NCBI GenBank assembly: GCA_903887235.1
Contig: CAISOX010000076.1
Location: 1 to 50,807, forward strand
Source of the DNA: an uncultured Alphaproteobacteria bacterium
GTDB taxonomy: Bacteria; Pseudomonadota; Alphaproteobacteria; Rickettsiales; Midichloriaceae
Length of the DNA stretch: 50,807 nucleotides
Direction of reading: 5' to 3'
The position numbers and the translations under genes are program-made. The notes beneath the pieces are model-generated. The model worked only from the letters and a program-made list of their open reading frames with translations. It ran no database searches and was not told the DNA's origin. Each line of letters opens with the position of its first letter. The stretch's first letter is position 1. Of the stretch, positions 27,257 through 36,178 are shown piece after piece.

Positions 27257-27440
27257 CCATAACCTTTCACTGCAAGCATTATCAGCATCTACCTTTACCA
27301 GTCTGACTTATCTTAATTTTATAATGAGCCAATGTTTCCACCCAAAATTCACTGATAAATTGGCTGCCTTGGTCGCTATTGACTATTTTTGGAACTCCAT
27401 ATTTTAATGTGGCATCTTTTAAAGCGGATTTGTAAAAGGA
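27240..27440 (-). pseudogene. IS3-family OrfB remnant (second copy)
   Basis: The minus strand reads KYGVPKIVNSDQGSQFIS, ETLAHYKIKISQTGKGRC, then after a one-base shift DNACSERLW. These are the catalytic-core Asp and Glu blocks of an IS3 transposase, distinct from the copy at 19005. Both ends are missing and the frame is broken. Confidence 0.85.
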
Positions 27441-27575
27441 TTTAATAACAAAGCAAAGGTATTAAAAAGGCGATGCTACGGTATAGCAAATATTCAACAT
27501 TTGTTCCAAAGATTAGTTCTAGATTTTTCTGGTTATAATCTATGTTTAAATAATTCAAATTTTCAAATTGTGTAA
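27432..27575 (+). pseudogene. Transposase C-terminal scrap, ISL3-like
   Basis: On the plus strand a short frame reads VKGFNNKAKVLKRRCYGIAN then IQHLFQRLVLDFSGYN and stops at 27573. The NNKxKVxKRRxYG block resembles the C-terminal end of ISL3-type DDE transposases. The family label is tentative. From 27576 to 27743 I see no gene. Confidence 0.55.
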
Positions 27576-27743
27576 CTTTAACAAAATTTATCAAAGAGCC
27601 TATTTTTTATACAAAAGCTTTATAATTGGAAAATCTATTTTGAAGGTCTCAACTGAAAAACTTTGCCTTTATTTTTTGATTGCTATCTTAATGTTTGCCG
27701 TGCTTATTTTTATCTTTTAGAAAGCTTGTAGTTCTCTTGGTCA

Positions 27744-28070
27744 TTAAGTGTTTTTATTTAACTGATTATATAACCAATCAGTAAATTTTTTTGAAGAATT
27801 TGACGCACTAATTTCAATAATACATGGGGTATCATAACTGTGTAACTCTATAACTCTATTTTTTATTTTTTGAAAATGTCCCGATAGTGTTTTTAATATA
27901 AGGATTACTTCATCCTCTTCGTGAAATTTGTTTTCATATTCAAATACAGAGATGACATTATCAATAATATTAGCGCAAGAGATAAGTTTTTCCTGAACTA
28001 AAGTTTTTGCAATTATTTTGGCTTCTATTTTATTAGGACATGTAACGTATATAAGACTTACTTTATCCAT
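27744..28070 (-). CDS. cutA: CutA1 family protein
   Basis: A 108-residue small trimeric protein of the CutA1 family, linked to divalent metal tolerance, with an uncertain molecular role. The family pattern is clear: LIYVTCPNKIEAKIIAKTLV, ISCANIIDNVISVFEYENK, EEDEVILILKT and the HSYDTPCIIEI block. Length is normal. It stands alone, converging on the IS scraps, and is followed upstream by tRNA-Lys on the same strand. Confidence 0.93.
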   Translation of the reverse strand: MDKVSLIYVTCPNKIEAKIIAKTLVQEKLISCANIIDNVISVFEYENKFHEEDEVILILKTLSGHFQKIKNRVIELHSYDTPCIIEISASNSSKKFTDWLYNQLNKNT

Positions 28071-28141
28071 TAGCTAAATTACTTTCATTGTTATACAAAA
28101 ATTGGCTTAGATAACATGCTTTGCTAAAAGTGCTTATAATT

Positions 28142-28217
28142 TGGTGATCCCGACAGGATTCGAACCTGTGACCTACTGATTAAAAGTCAGTTGCTCTACC
28201 AACTGAGCTACGGGACC
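28142..28217 (-). tRNA. tRNA-Lys (UUU)
   Basis: A 76-base tRNA on the minus strand with encoded CCA. The acceptor pairs GGTCCCG with CGGGATC (one G-U), discriminator A. The anticodon stem ACTGA/TCAGT encloses CTTTTAA, giving anticodon TTT. D-loop and T-loop (GGTTCGAATCC) are standard. Confidence 0.97.
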
Positions 28218-28289
28218 ATTAGTACCTTGGAAGTTATATCATATTGAGCATACTAAAACAAAACTTTTTTACTCAATAGCTAAATAAAT

Positions 28290-28706
28290 TTATCCGACTA
28301 TTTCGGACTCACTAAAGAAGAATGCAATTTCATCTTTTGCACTTTCAATAGAATCAGAGCCATGTGCTGAATTGGCTTCAATGTTTTCAGCGAAATCTTT
28401 TCTAATACTACCTTTCACAGCTTCTTCAGGATTAGTAGCTCCCATAATTTCTCTATTTTTGGCTACAGCATTTTTTCCCTCAAGAACTTGAACTACTACA
28501 GGTCCAGATATCATAAAGCTAACTAGGCTATTAAAAAAAGATCTATCTTTGTGTGCATGGTAGAATAACATTGCTTGCTCTTCTGTCAATTTAATTCTTT
28601 TTTGAGCCACAATCCTCAAACCATGTCCCTCAAATCTACTGTTTATCGCTCCGGTTAAATTTCTTCTAGTTGCATCTGGCTTTATTATACTAAGTGTTCT
28701 TTCCAT
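28290..28706 (-). CDS. ndk: Nucleoside diphosphate kinase
   Basis: NDK equalises nucleoside triphosphate pools by a ping-pong phospho-His mechanism in the cytosol. The 138 residues begin [20 protein letters not shown] and contain the active-site segment [17 protein letters not shown] with His115. Length and motifs are canonical. A small lipoprotein gene lies 7 bases upstream and fabI beyond it, all on the minus strand. Confidence 0.97.
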   Translation of the reverse strand: MERTLSIIKPDATRRNLTGAINSRFEGHGLRIVAQKRIKLTEEQAMLFYHAHKDRSFFNSLVSFMISGPVVVQVLEGKNAVAKNREIMGATNPEEAVKGSIRKDFAENIEANSAHGSDSIESAKDEIAFFFSESEIVG

Positions 28707-28713
28707 TTTATTA

Positions 28714-28884
28714 TTATGCTAATTTGTTTCCAATAGGAGTTCTTTTAATACACGGTTCATGACCATTTGTATACATTTTTTTACTTGAAGCACAAGGACT
28801 TTTTATATCATAGACTGATGGATCTTTTGCTTTGCACCCTATGAGACTTACAAATAATAGAGAAAAAATAACTACTTTTTTCAT
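28714..28884 (-). CDS. Small Rickettsia-type lipoprotein (56 residues)
   Basis: A 56-residue frame starts at ATG 28884 and stops at 28714. It has a short signal peptide, [17 protein letters not shown], with lipobox LIGC (Cys17), then [17 protein letters not shown] and a C-terminal [14 protein letters not shown]. The YDIKSPC and PCxxR pattern resembles the small rickettsial lipoproteins grouped as DUF2706, as far as I recall. It would be lipidated at Cys17 and membrane-anchored; function is unknown. It fills the gap between fabI (9 bases away) and ndk (7 bases away), which supports expression as part of that unit. Confidence 0.75.
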   Translation of the reverse strand: MKKVVIFSLLFVSLIGCKAKDPSVYDIKSPCASSKKMYTNGHEPCIKRTPIGNKLA

Positions 28885-28893
28885 AATCAATAT

Positions 28894-29697
28894 CTAGTTT
28901 TGTTGATATAATGATCTTGGTGAGCCTAAAATGTTGTACCCAGCGTCTACAAATATAATTTCACCAGTGATACTTGACGATAGGTCACTTAATAGAAATG
29001 CGGCTGTATTTCCTACGTCATAAATCGTTACATTCCTTTTGAGGGGAGAATTTTCTTCATTAAATTTTAGCATACTTCTAAAATCACCAATGCCTGATGC
29101 GGCTAATGTTTTAATCGGTCCTGCTGATATTGCGTTTACCCGTATATTCAATTCACCTAAATCTGCAGCTATATACTTAACACTTGATTCAAGTGCAGCT
29201 TTTGCAATACCCATCACATTGTAATTCGGAATAACCTTTTCGGCACCATAGTAAGTTAATGTAAGAATACTACCACCAGGCTTTAATATTTCTGCAGCTT
29301 TTTTCGATGTATAAACAAAAGAGTAGCAGGAAATGTCCAATGTATTTAAAAAATTACTTCTTGAGGTATCCACATACCGACCTTGAAGTTCGTTTTTATC
29401 AGAGAAGGCTATTGCATGTACAAAAAAATCAATTTTACCATAGTGCGCCTTTATCAATTCAAATGCTTTATCAATAGATGCTTCGTCACTTATATCACAT
29501 TCTATCAGTAAATCAGATTTCAGTTCCTCAGCAAGAGGTTTGACTCTTTTTGCAAATATTTCATTTTGATAACTAATTGCGAATTTGGCACCGTAATTAT
29601 TACAAACTTTCGCGATACCCCACGAAATGGACTTATCATTTGCCAAGCCCATTATCAAGCCAACTTTACCTGATAACATTTGATTTAAATCACTCAT
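28894..29697 (-). CDS. fabI: Enoyl-[acyl-carrier-protein] reductase (NADH)
   Basis: FabI does the last reduction of each fatty acid elongation cycle. Starting at ATG 29697 the protein has 267 residues; an in-frame GTG at 29709 adds four residues and is less likely. Motifs: GLANDKSISWGIA (cofactor site), VHAIAFSDKNEL, and the catalytic Tyr159-X6-Lys166 in PNYNVMGIAKAALES. It precedes the small lipoprotein and ndk on the minus strand. Confidence 0.96.
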   Translation of the reverse strand: MSDLNQMLSGKVGLIMGLANDKSISWGIAKVCNNYGAKFAISYQNEIFAKRVKPLAEELKSDLLIECDISDEASIDKAFELIKAHYGKIDFFVHAIAFSDKNELQGRYVDTSRSNFLNTLDISCYSFVYTSKKAAEILKPGGSILTLTYYGAEKVIPNYNVMGIAKAALESSVKYIAADLGELNIRVNAISAGPIKTLAASGIGDFRSMLKFNEENSPLKRNVTIYDVGNTAAFLLSDLSSSITGEIIFVDAGYNILGSPRSLYQQN

Positions 29698-29724
29698 ATT
29701 GTATATCACTATTTAATTGTATCT

Positions 29725-30204
29725 TTATTTAACTATTTCCCAAGAACCATCAGATCTTCTGCATGCAGTACCAAAACCTCTTTCAGCTTTGTCACCAATT
29801 TTTATCTCCTGAGTGTATTCTCTGCAATTTTGTCCATCGCTATTTACAAAAGTGTTAGTGGGCTTTACGTATCCAGAAGCATTAGTATCAGGATTTTTCC
29901 ATGTTGATGCATTACCTGATTTGTTATATTCCAAAGCGCTAACTTGGCTTTTTTGCTGTAATTCTAAATCCCTTCGATCTAAGCTCTTTCCTAATTCACT
30001 TCCAGCCATAGAGCCAACGATTGCGCCTGCAGCAATAGCAACACTTTTGCCACTTCCTCCCCCAACGGCCGATCCTACTAAAGCTCCTGCTATACCCCCT
30101 CCAATCGCTCCCATTTTTGACTTACTCACTTTTCCAGCTTCATTTGTAAAACATCCTGTTAGCAAAAAGACCAGAAATAACAATGCAACAATAAACTTAG
30201 ACAT
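29725..30204 (-). CDS. 17-kDa surface antigen-like outer-membrane lipoprotein
   Basis: A 159-residue lipoprotein with signal peptide and lipobox LLTGC near residue 18. A Gly- and Ala-rich glycine-zipper region follows (GAIGGGIAGALVGSAVGGG, then AAGAIVGSMAGSELGKSLD). The C-terminal domain has NCREYTQEIKIGDKAERGFG and CRRSDGSWEIV, the 17-kDa antigen pattern. In Rickettsia this is an abundant surface lipoprotein used for diagnosis. It is likely in the outer membrane; its job is not known. It shares the strand with fabI, 27 bases downstream. Confidence 0.93.
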   Translation of the reverse strand: MSKFIVALLFLVFLLTGCFTNEAGKVSKSKMGAIGGGIAGALVGSAVGGGSGKSVAIAAGAIVGSMAGSELGKSLDRRDLELQQKSQVSALEYNKSGNASTWKNPDTNASGYVKPTNTFVNSDGQNCREYTQEIKIGDKAERGFGTACRRSDGSWEIVK

Positions 30205-30316
30205 CTAATTAGTTATTATATAGTTGACTAAGAAATCATAATATTAATACATTGAAATGCAAGCTTTTATAACTATATCTACAGTATAAAACCTTAATTT
30301 ATTAATCTGGTATTTA

Positions 30317-31150
30317 ATGAATCTCCCAAATTTAAGTGTATACATGGTCTCAGATTCTTCAGGAGAAACAGTTATTGCTGTAACAAAAGCTGTTATTTCT
30401 CAATTTGACAATATTGAGGTGCAAGAATATATGTGGCCATTGGTAAGATCGAAGGAGCAAATAGATGAAATTGCCACTGCGCTACAAAAAAATCCGGGAA
30501 TTGTCATATACACAATACTTAATAAAGAATTAAGAGAGCATTTAAAATTAAAATGTAGCGAATTAAACGTAAAATGCTTTTCCCCAATTGCAAATATAAT
30601 TTCCGAAATATGCTCGTATTGTGGTGTTCTTACGTCCAAAAAAACTCCAGAAAAAGAAATATTATCTGATATAAATTATTTTAAGAAAATTGAAGCTATT
30701 AATTTTACAGTGAATCATGATGATGGGCAACAAAGTAAAGACTTTAATAATGCTGACATCCTTTTGACTGGTGTTTCTAGGACATCAAAATCACCAACTT
30801 CATTATATTTAGCGCAAAGAGGTTACAAAGTTGCAAATTGGCCAATTATCAATGGTGTTGATTATGATTTTTCTTTAATCGATAAACCTTTGGTAGTAGG
30901 ACTAACAATAGGTATTGAACGATTGATTCAAATCAGGCAATGTAGGTTAATGGGACAAGATTTAAAAAATTTCAAAAATGATTATACTGATGCAACTAGC
31001 ATTAAAGATGAAATTAAATACGCCAATAGAATTTTTAATAAAAACAATTTCCCTATTGTAGATGTTACATCAAAAGCTATTGAAGAAATATCAGCTGAAA
31101 TAATTAACTTATATTTTGCAAAAAAAGGCGAACATTTAATAACTATTTAA
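30317..31150 (+). CDS. ppsR: Pyruvate phosphate dikinase / PEP synthase regulatory protein
   Basis: This bifunctional ADP-dependent kinase and pyrophosphorylase (DUF299) switches pyruvate phosphate dikinase or PEP synthase on and off by threonine phosphorylation. The 277 residues show SDSSGETV at the start and the P-loop-like GVSRTSKSP (152-160), followed by YLAQRGYKVANWPI. Rickettsiales have the dikinase, so that is the likely target; it is not in this window. ftsH follows after 96 bases. Confidence 0.94.
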   Translation: MNLPNLSVYMVSDSSGETVIAVTKAVISQFDNIEVQEYMWPLVRSKEQIDEIATALQKNPGIVIYTILNKELREHLKLKCSELNVKCFSPIANIISEICSYCGVLTSKKTPEKEILSDINYFKKIEAINFTVNHDDGQQSKDFNNADILLTGVSRTSKSPTSLYLAQRGYKVANWPIINGVDYDFSLIDKPLVVGLTIGIERLIQIRQCRLMGQDLKNFKNDYTDATSIKDEIKYANRIFNKNNFPIVDVTSKAIEEISAEIINLYFAKKGEHLITI

Positions 31151-31246
31151 TTTGGATTATTAGTATAAATTTGATGATTAATAGTTCATATTATGTTAGA
31201 AATTATAGTTTAAAACAACACATAAACTTAAATATATAACTTTGTC

Positions 31247-33133
31247 ATGAAAGATTTTAAAAGTAACTTCAGCAGTAATTTAATGAAGTGGGTGGGCATT
31301 ATTTTTTTAATTATAATTGCATACAGCCTCGTAGATGTGGCTAATATATCAAACAAAAAGTTAATTTTCTCTGATTTTATGGATAAAATATCAAATGGAG
31401 AGATTAAAGAAGTGAGTATAAAGGGCAGTGATGTTGAAGGAAAGCTTGCTAATGGTGAAAGCTTTGCAACATTATCGCCGAGATTTTATCCGCAACTTAT
31501 TGATGATTTGAGAGCTCAAAATGTAAAAATAAACATTGTTCCTATAGAATCAACTATGGGCAGCATACTAGGTATAGTTTTTTCATGGCTACCTATGATT
31601 GTTTTAATAGGAATATGGGTATATTACTTGAAAAATATGCAAGGTGCAGGTGGAAAAGCTATGGGATTTGGAAAATCAAAAGCTAAGTTAATGCAGGATC
31701 AAAATAAAAAAGTTACATTTGCCGATGTAGCAGGAATTGATGAGGCTAAAGAGGAGCTGAAAGAGGTGGTTGATTTTTTAAAAAATCCTGCAAAATTCGA
31801 TAAATTGGGCGGTAAAATTCCAAAGGGCTGTCTACTTATAGGGGCGCCAGGAACTGGTAAAACCTTACTTGCAAGGGCAGTGGCGGGAGAAGCGGGGGTT
31901 CCGTTTTTTACAATTTCAGGCTCAGATTTTGTTGAAATGTTTGTTGGTGTTGGGGCAAGTAGAGTAAGAGATATGTTTATGCAAGCTAAAAAACATGCGC
32001 CTTGTATAGTATTCATTGATGAGATTGATGCAGTTGGTCGTCACAGAGGCTCGGGACATGGTGGAGGTAATGACGAACGTGAGCAAACTTTAAATCAATT
32101 GTTGGTAGAAATGGATGGTTTTGCTGATAATCAAGGTATAATTGTTGTTGCTGCAACTAATAGACCTGATGTATTAGATTCGGCATTACTCAGACCTGGA
32201 AGGTTTGATAGACAAATTAATGTACCACTTCCGGACATCAAGGGCAGAGAGCAAATATTACAAGTGCATATTAAAAAAGTTCCAATAGCTCCTGATATTG
32301 ATGTTAAGGTAATAGCTCGTGGGACACCTGGTTTTTCTGGGGCAGATCTTGCAAATTTAATCAATGAGGCAACGCTTGCAGCTGCTAAATTAAATAGGGA
32401 AGTAGTGACCATGCAAGAATTAGAGCATGCTAAAGACAAAGTAATGATGGGTGCAGAAAGAAGGTCTATGGTAATGTCTGAAAAAGAAAAGGAAAATACT
32501 GCATATCATGAGGCTGGTCATGCGTTAGTAGGGCTGTATTTACCTGAATCTGACCCTATTCATAAGGCAACTATAATTCCTAGAGGACGAGCTTTAGGAA
32601 TGGTTATGCAACTTCCAGAGGGAGATAGGATATCATATAGTAGGCAATGGCTTGAAACCAAGTTAGCAATTCTAATGGGGGGAAGGGTTGCAGAAGAAAT
32701 CATCTTTGGAAAAGAAAAAAGCACTACTGGAGCATCAAATGATATTAAAGTTGCTACAAGCATGGCAAAAAATATGGTTACAAAATGGGGATTTAGTGAA
32801 AAAATTGGCCCTATAATGGTTGGCGAAGACAGAGAAGATGCAATGATGGGGTTTGGAATGGAGAAGTCTCATAATATATCTGGTAAGTTGGCTGAAACAG
32901 TCGATAAAGAAGTTGATAAATTGATAAGAGGCAGTTATAAAATTGCAAAAGACATCATTATAAAACATAGAAAGAAACTTGAGATTTTAGCAAAAGCATT
33001 GATAGAGTATGAAACTATTACTGGAGATGAGATTAAGGATTTAATGTCTGGAAAGAAAATACGAAATAATAATGAAAAATCAGAAACGGATGGCAAAAAT
33101 TATCCAACCTCATCTGTGCCCAATAGTTATTGA
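31247..33133 (+). CDS. ftsH: ATP-dependent zinc metalloprotease FtsH
   Basis: FtsH is the membrane-anchored AAA+ protease that removes misassembled membrane proteins and regulators such as LpxC. The 628 residues have two transmembrane helices (about 14-30 and 105-125) around a periplasmic domain, Walker A GAPGTGKT (199-206), Walker [17 protein letters not shown], the second region [17 protein letters not shown], and the zinc motif HEAGH (421-425). The C-terminal tail is polar and variable. All catalytic parts are intact. Confidence 0.97.
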   Translation: MKDFKSNFSSNLMKWVGIIFLIIIAYSLVDVANISNKKLIFSDFMDKISNGEIKEVSIKGSDVEGKLANGESFATLSPRFYPQLIDDLRAQNVKINIVPIESTMGSILGIVFSWLPMIVLIGIWVYYLKNMQGAGGKAMGFGKSKAKLMQDQNKKVTFADVAGIDEAKEELKEVVDFLKNPAKFDKLGGKIPKGCLLIGAPGTGKTLLARAVAGEAGVPFFTISGSDFVEMFVGVGASRVRDMFMQAKKHAPCIVFIDEIDAVGRHRGSGHGGGNDEREQTLNQLLVEMDGFADNQGIIVVAATNRPDVLDSALLRPGRFDRQINVPLPDIKGREQILQVHIKKVPIAPDIDVKVIARGTPGFSGADLANLINEATLAAAKLNREVVTMQELEHAKDKVMMGAERRSMVMSEKEKENTAYHEAGHALVGLYLPESDPIHKATIIPRGRALGMVMQLPEGDRISYSRQWLETKLAILMGGRVAEEIIFGKEKSTTGASNDIKVATSMAKNMVTKWGFSEKIGPIMVGEDREDAMMGFGMEKSHNISGKLAETVDKEVDKLIRGSYKIAKDIIIKHRKKLEILAKALIEYETITGDEIKDLMSGKKIRNNNEKSETDGKNYPTSSVPNSY

Positions 33134-33261
33134 TAACTGGGAATATTAATATATTGCGTATTAAAAGCTATTTTGTAAAATTTATGCATAGCGCACTGCA
33201 CCACTCTTGATTTAAGTCTTTATTAGCAATGGAAGTTTTTGTCTGCAAAAGTGAAGCTACA

Positions 33262-34437
33262 TTATACTTTTAAATTTTCTTTAATTCTTGCTGCAGCCTC
33301 AATTATCTCTTCCATGGTTGGAACTAGAGCAAATCTAACAAAATTTTGCCCAGGATTTATCCCATCTGCTTCATCAGAAATTAACTGACCAGGAGTAACA
33401 ATAATTCCCAATTCTATGAGAGTGTTAGAAAATTTTATACTATTTTGCCCTTTTGGTGTTTTTTGCCACACATAAAATGTTGAATCACCTTTTGGGGTTT
33501 CTAGCCCACAATAGGTAAGGGCTTCTATCATTATATAACGCTTTTTCTTATACTCCTCTCTCATTTTTAGCACCTCCACCTGATCGTTCAGTGCAAGCGT
33601 TGCTACATCTTGTATAAAGGTCGGAGTACCAGAATCAATGTTTGTTTTTACTTTTTTAAACCCAGAAATAATACGTTCATCTCCAGCCACAAATCCTACC
33701 CTATAACCAGTCATATTACTGCGTTTTGAAAGCGAATAAAACGCTATTACACCCGTTTTTTGAATTTCTAATATACTTGTGGGTTTCTCTCCGAAATAAA
33801 TATCATTATAGCATCCTTCATCAGCTGCAATTATTACGTTGAAATGCTTGGCCCAAGAAACTAAAACTTGCAACCATTCTCTAGGAGCAGAAGCTCCTGT
33901 AGGTGAATTTGGATAATTTGTCCATATTATTTTAGCTTTGTGCGCAATGTTGTCTGGTATTAATGCAAAATCCATTAAAAAATTATTTTTTTCGAGCAAG
34001 GGAGTAAAATGCACTTTGCCCTTTCTAAATTTTGTTCCTGTTTTATAAACTGGATACCCAGGAGTGGGGCAAATTACTATATCGCCTGGATTTATAAATC
34101 CTGTTGGAAAGTTAAAAATTGCCTCTTTTGAGCCGATAGTTGACGAAATTTCTGTCTCCGGATTAAGATCTACACCATATTCCCTTTTCATGTAATTTGC
34201 GCAAGCTTTTCTGTAGCTTATATCACCAATATAACTTGGGTAACCTGAAGTGGCCCTGTTCCTAGCAAATTTTGAAAGATTATCAATAATAAAATCTGGA
34301 GTGGGACTTTTAGGATCTCCAACTCCAAAATCTATAACTTTAATACCCTTTTCTTTTAGATCAGCTACTTTTTTATAGATTTCCGAAAAAGGATATTCTC
34401 CTATTTCATTTATTACTTTTGAGTATATAATATCCAT
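33262..34437 (-). CDS. dapL: Class I/II aminotransferase, likely LL-diaminopimelate aminotransferase
   Basis: A 391-residue PLP enzyme of the aspartate aminotransferase fold. It has FGVGDPKSPTPDF near the start, GSKEAIFNFPTGF, the cofactor region TNYPNSPTGA and ADEGCYNDIYF, and the PLP lysine in FYSLSKRSNMTGYRVGF (Lys238). Encoded last in a dapB-dapA-dapF cluster, it most likely makes LL-DAP directly from tetrahydrodipicolinate (DapL route). An N-succinyl-DAP aminotransferase (DapC) is the alternative; no dapD or dapE is in the cluster, which favours DapL. It ends the operon, 9 bases after dapF. Confidence 0.82.
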   Translation of the reverse strand: MDIIYSKVINEIGEYPFSEIYKKVADLKEKGIKVIDFGVGDPKSPTPDFIIDNLSKFARNRATSGYPSYIGDISYRKACANYMKREYGVDLNPETEISSTIGSKEAIFNFPTGFINPGDIVICPTPGYPVYKTGTKFRKGKVHFTPLLEKNNFLMDFALIPDNIAHKAKIIWTNYPNSPTGASAPREWLQVLVSWAKHFNVIIAADEGCYNDIYFGEKPTSILEIQKTGVIAFYSLSKRSNMTGYRVGFVAGDERIISGFKKVKTNIDSGTPTFIQDVATLALNDQVEVLKMREEYKKKRYIMIEALTYCGLETPKGDSTFYVWQKTPKGQNSIKFSNTLIELGIIVTPGQLISDEADGINPGQNFVRFALVPTMEEIIEAAARIKENLKV

Positions 34438-34446
34438 AACTAACTA

Positions 34447-35310
34447 TTATTTTAATATTTTTTCAATAAAATCTTTAGCAAAATCACCACTTGAAATTCT
34501 AGCAACGTTACCAGTTAAAAATAATTCTTCGTCAACTATTTCAACTTTGACATTACCACCTTTCATATGGACTATAATATTTTTATCTACAAAACCAAGC
34601 TTATGTGCAACACAACTTGCTGCAGAGCTACTTGTGCCAGATGCTAAAGTATAGCCTGCACCTCTTTCCCAAATTTCTATTTTAATGTTGGCTCTGTCCA
34701 AAATTTGAACAAATTGTACATTTGTTTTGTTCGGAAATAACTCATGATTTTCTAACAACGGGCCTAATCTTTTCGCTAAATCCTCAGTAACATTTTTTTT
34801 AAATAGCACACAGTGAGGATTACCAATATTTACACAACTAATTGACTCTTTTTCACCGAGTAAGATAATTTCGTGATTAAGTACTTCTTTAGAGGCAAGA
34901 TTCATTGGTATTTTTTCACTTAAAAATGAATATTCACCCATAGCTACCTTAATTAGATTAGATTTTAAATCAAGGATATCAATTCCCACCATCCCACCTT
35001 TAGTGGATAACTCAAATTGATTTTCTTTAATATATTCTTGATCGTGAACATACAGGGCAAATATTCGTATACCATTGCCACTTTTTTCTGCTTCTGAGCC
35101 ATCAGGGTTGAAAATTTGAAAAGAAATTTTACCATTTTTAATTATTGGGCCAAACAAAATGCCATCCGATCCTATTCCATAATTTCTATGACATATTAGT
35201 CTTATATTCTCTTCATTTAATTTTAAATTGAAGTTCAATTTATTAGGATCAATTACAATATAATCATTGCCGAGTCCATGATATTTATAAAAATCAGCCA
35301 CTGATTTCAT
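34447..35310 (-). CDS. dapF: Diaminopimelate epimerase-like protein with Ser at both catalytic Cys positions
   Basis: DapF normally converts LL-DAP to meso-DAP using two cysteines. The 287-residue protein has the family fold and motifs: YHGLGNDYIVID, IFNPDGSEAEKSGNGIRIF, NIGNPHCVLF and EIWERGAGYTLASGTSSSAAS. The first cysteine position (CGNG) is Ser77, codon AGT at 35082-35080, and the second (ACGT) is Ser224, codon TCT at 34641-34639. Other fold residues are kept, so it is not simply decaying. It overlaps dapA by 17 bases. It may be a Ser/Ser subgroup of epimerases, have another racemase activity, or be inactive; the family call is good, the activity uncertain. Confidence 0.85.
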   Translation of the reverse strand: MKSVADFYKYHGLGNDYIVIDPNKLNFNLKLNEENIRLICHRNYGIGSDGILFGPIIKNGKISFQIFNPDGSEAEKSGNGIRIFALYVHDQEYIKENQFELSTKGGMVGIDILDLKSNLIKVAMGEYSFLSEKIPMNLASKEVLNHEIILLGEKESISCVNIGNPHCVLFKKNVTEDLAKRLGPLLENHELFPNKTNVQFVQILDRANIKIEIWERGAGYTLASGTSSSAASCVAHKLGFVDKNIIVHMKGGNVKVEIVDEELFLTGNVARISSGDFAKDFIEKILK

Positions 35311-36178
35311 TATAAATTTTAATTAATTTTTGTTTATCATCACCACCTAATTGGCATAGAGGCAATCTAAATTCTTCCTTAATCTTACCCATGTGTGCAA
35401 GTATTGTTTTTACAGGAATAGGGTTACTTGATATAGACAGAAGCGCTTTCATAAAATTATACAATTTATAATGACTTTGTTTGGCGGCTTCAAAATTTTT
35501 AGTAAAACATTGCCAAACAATATTTTTCATCTCTCTTGGAAAAATATTAGATATTACTGATACAATTCCGTGTCCACCTAAAGACATTATAGGGTATGTT
35601 AAAGCATCGTCTCCTGATAATACAAAGAAATCATTATCAACTTGATTAATCACATCCATTATCTGAGATAAATCACCACTTGCTTCTTTTACACCAATTA
35701 TGTTTTTATGCTGAGATAACCGCAACAACGTTTCTATTTCAAGATTAACCGCAGTTCTACCTTTGGTATTATATAAAATCATCGGAATATCTATTGAATC
35801 AGCTATTTGTTTGAAGTGCCTATATAAACCTTCTTGCGGAGGTTTGTTATAATAAGGGTTTACAGAAAGTATTGCATCAGCTCCAAGATTTTGCGCTTGC
35901 TTGCTTTTTTTTATTGCTAATTCAGTATTATTACTTCCAGCACCTACAATAATTTTTATTGTTTTTTTTGAAATTTTAACTGCAAGACTTATAATTTTTT
36001 CTGCTTCAATGTCATTAATTACTGCGCTTTCACCAGTGGTTCCTAGAATAACCAATCCATCAACTTTTGCTTGAATTTGCTCATCTATTAGCTTTTCAAG
36101 AGCTCTGTAATCAACTGATTTATCTTCATTAAACGGCGTGACTAATGCAGTATACAATCCAGAATAATTGCTAGGCAT
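35294..36178 (-). CDS. dapA: 4-Hydroxy-tetrahydrodipicolinate synthase
   Basis: DapA condenses pyruvate with aspartate semialdehyde, the entry step of lysine and DAP synthesis. The 294 residues have GLYTALVTPFNEDKSVDY, the GTTGES motif (46-51), Tyr136 in ILYNTKGRT and the Schiff-base Lys164 in IIGVKEASGD. All key residues are present. It overlaps dapB by 8 and dapF by 17 bases, so the operon is tightly coupled. Confidence 0.96.
   Translation of the reverse strand: MPSNYSGLYTALVTPFNEDKSVDYRALEKLIDEQIQAKVDGLVILGTTGESAVINDIEAEKIISLAVKISKKTIKIIVGAGSNNTELAIKKSKQAQNLGADAILSVNPYYNKPPQEGLYRHFKQIADSIDIPMILYNTKGRTAVNLEIETLLRLSQHKNIIGVKEASGDLSQIMDVINQVDNDFFVLSGDDALTYPIMSLGGHGIVSVISNIFPREMKNIVWQCFTKNFEAAKQSHYKLYNFMKALLSISSNPIPVKTILAHMGKIKEEFRLPLCQLGGDDKQKLIKIYNEISG

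Noticed and set aside
27067-27407. Two plus-strand frames of 79 and 63 residues
   Set aside because: They are antisense to the IS3 OrfA and OrfB remnants.
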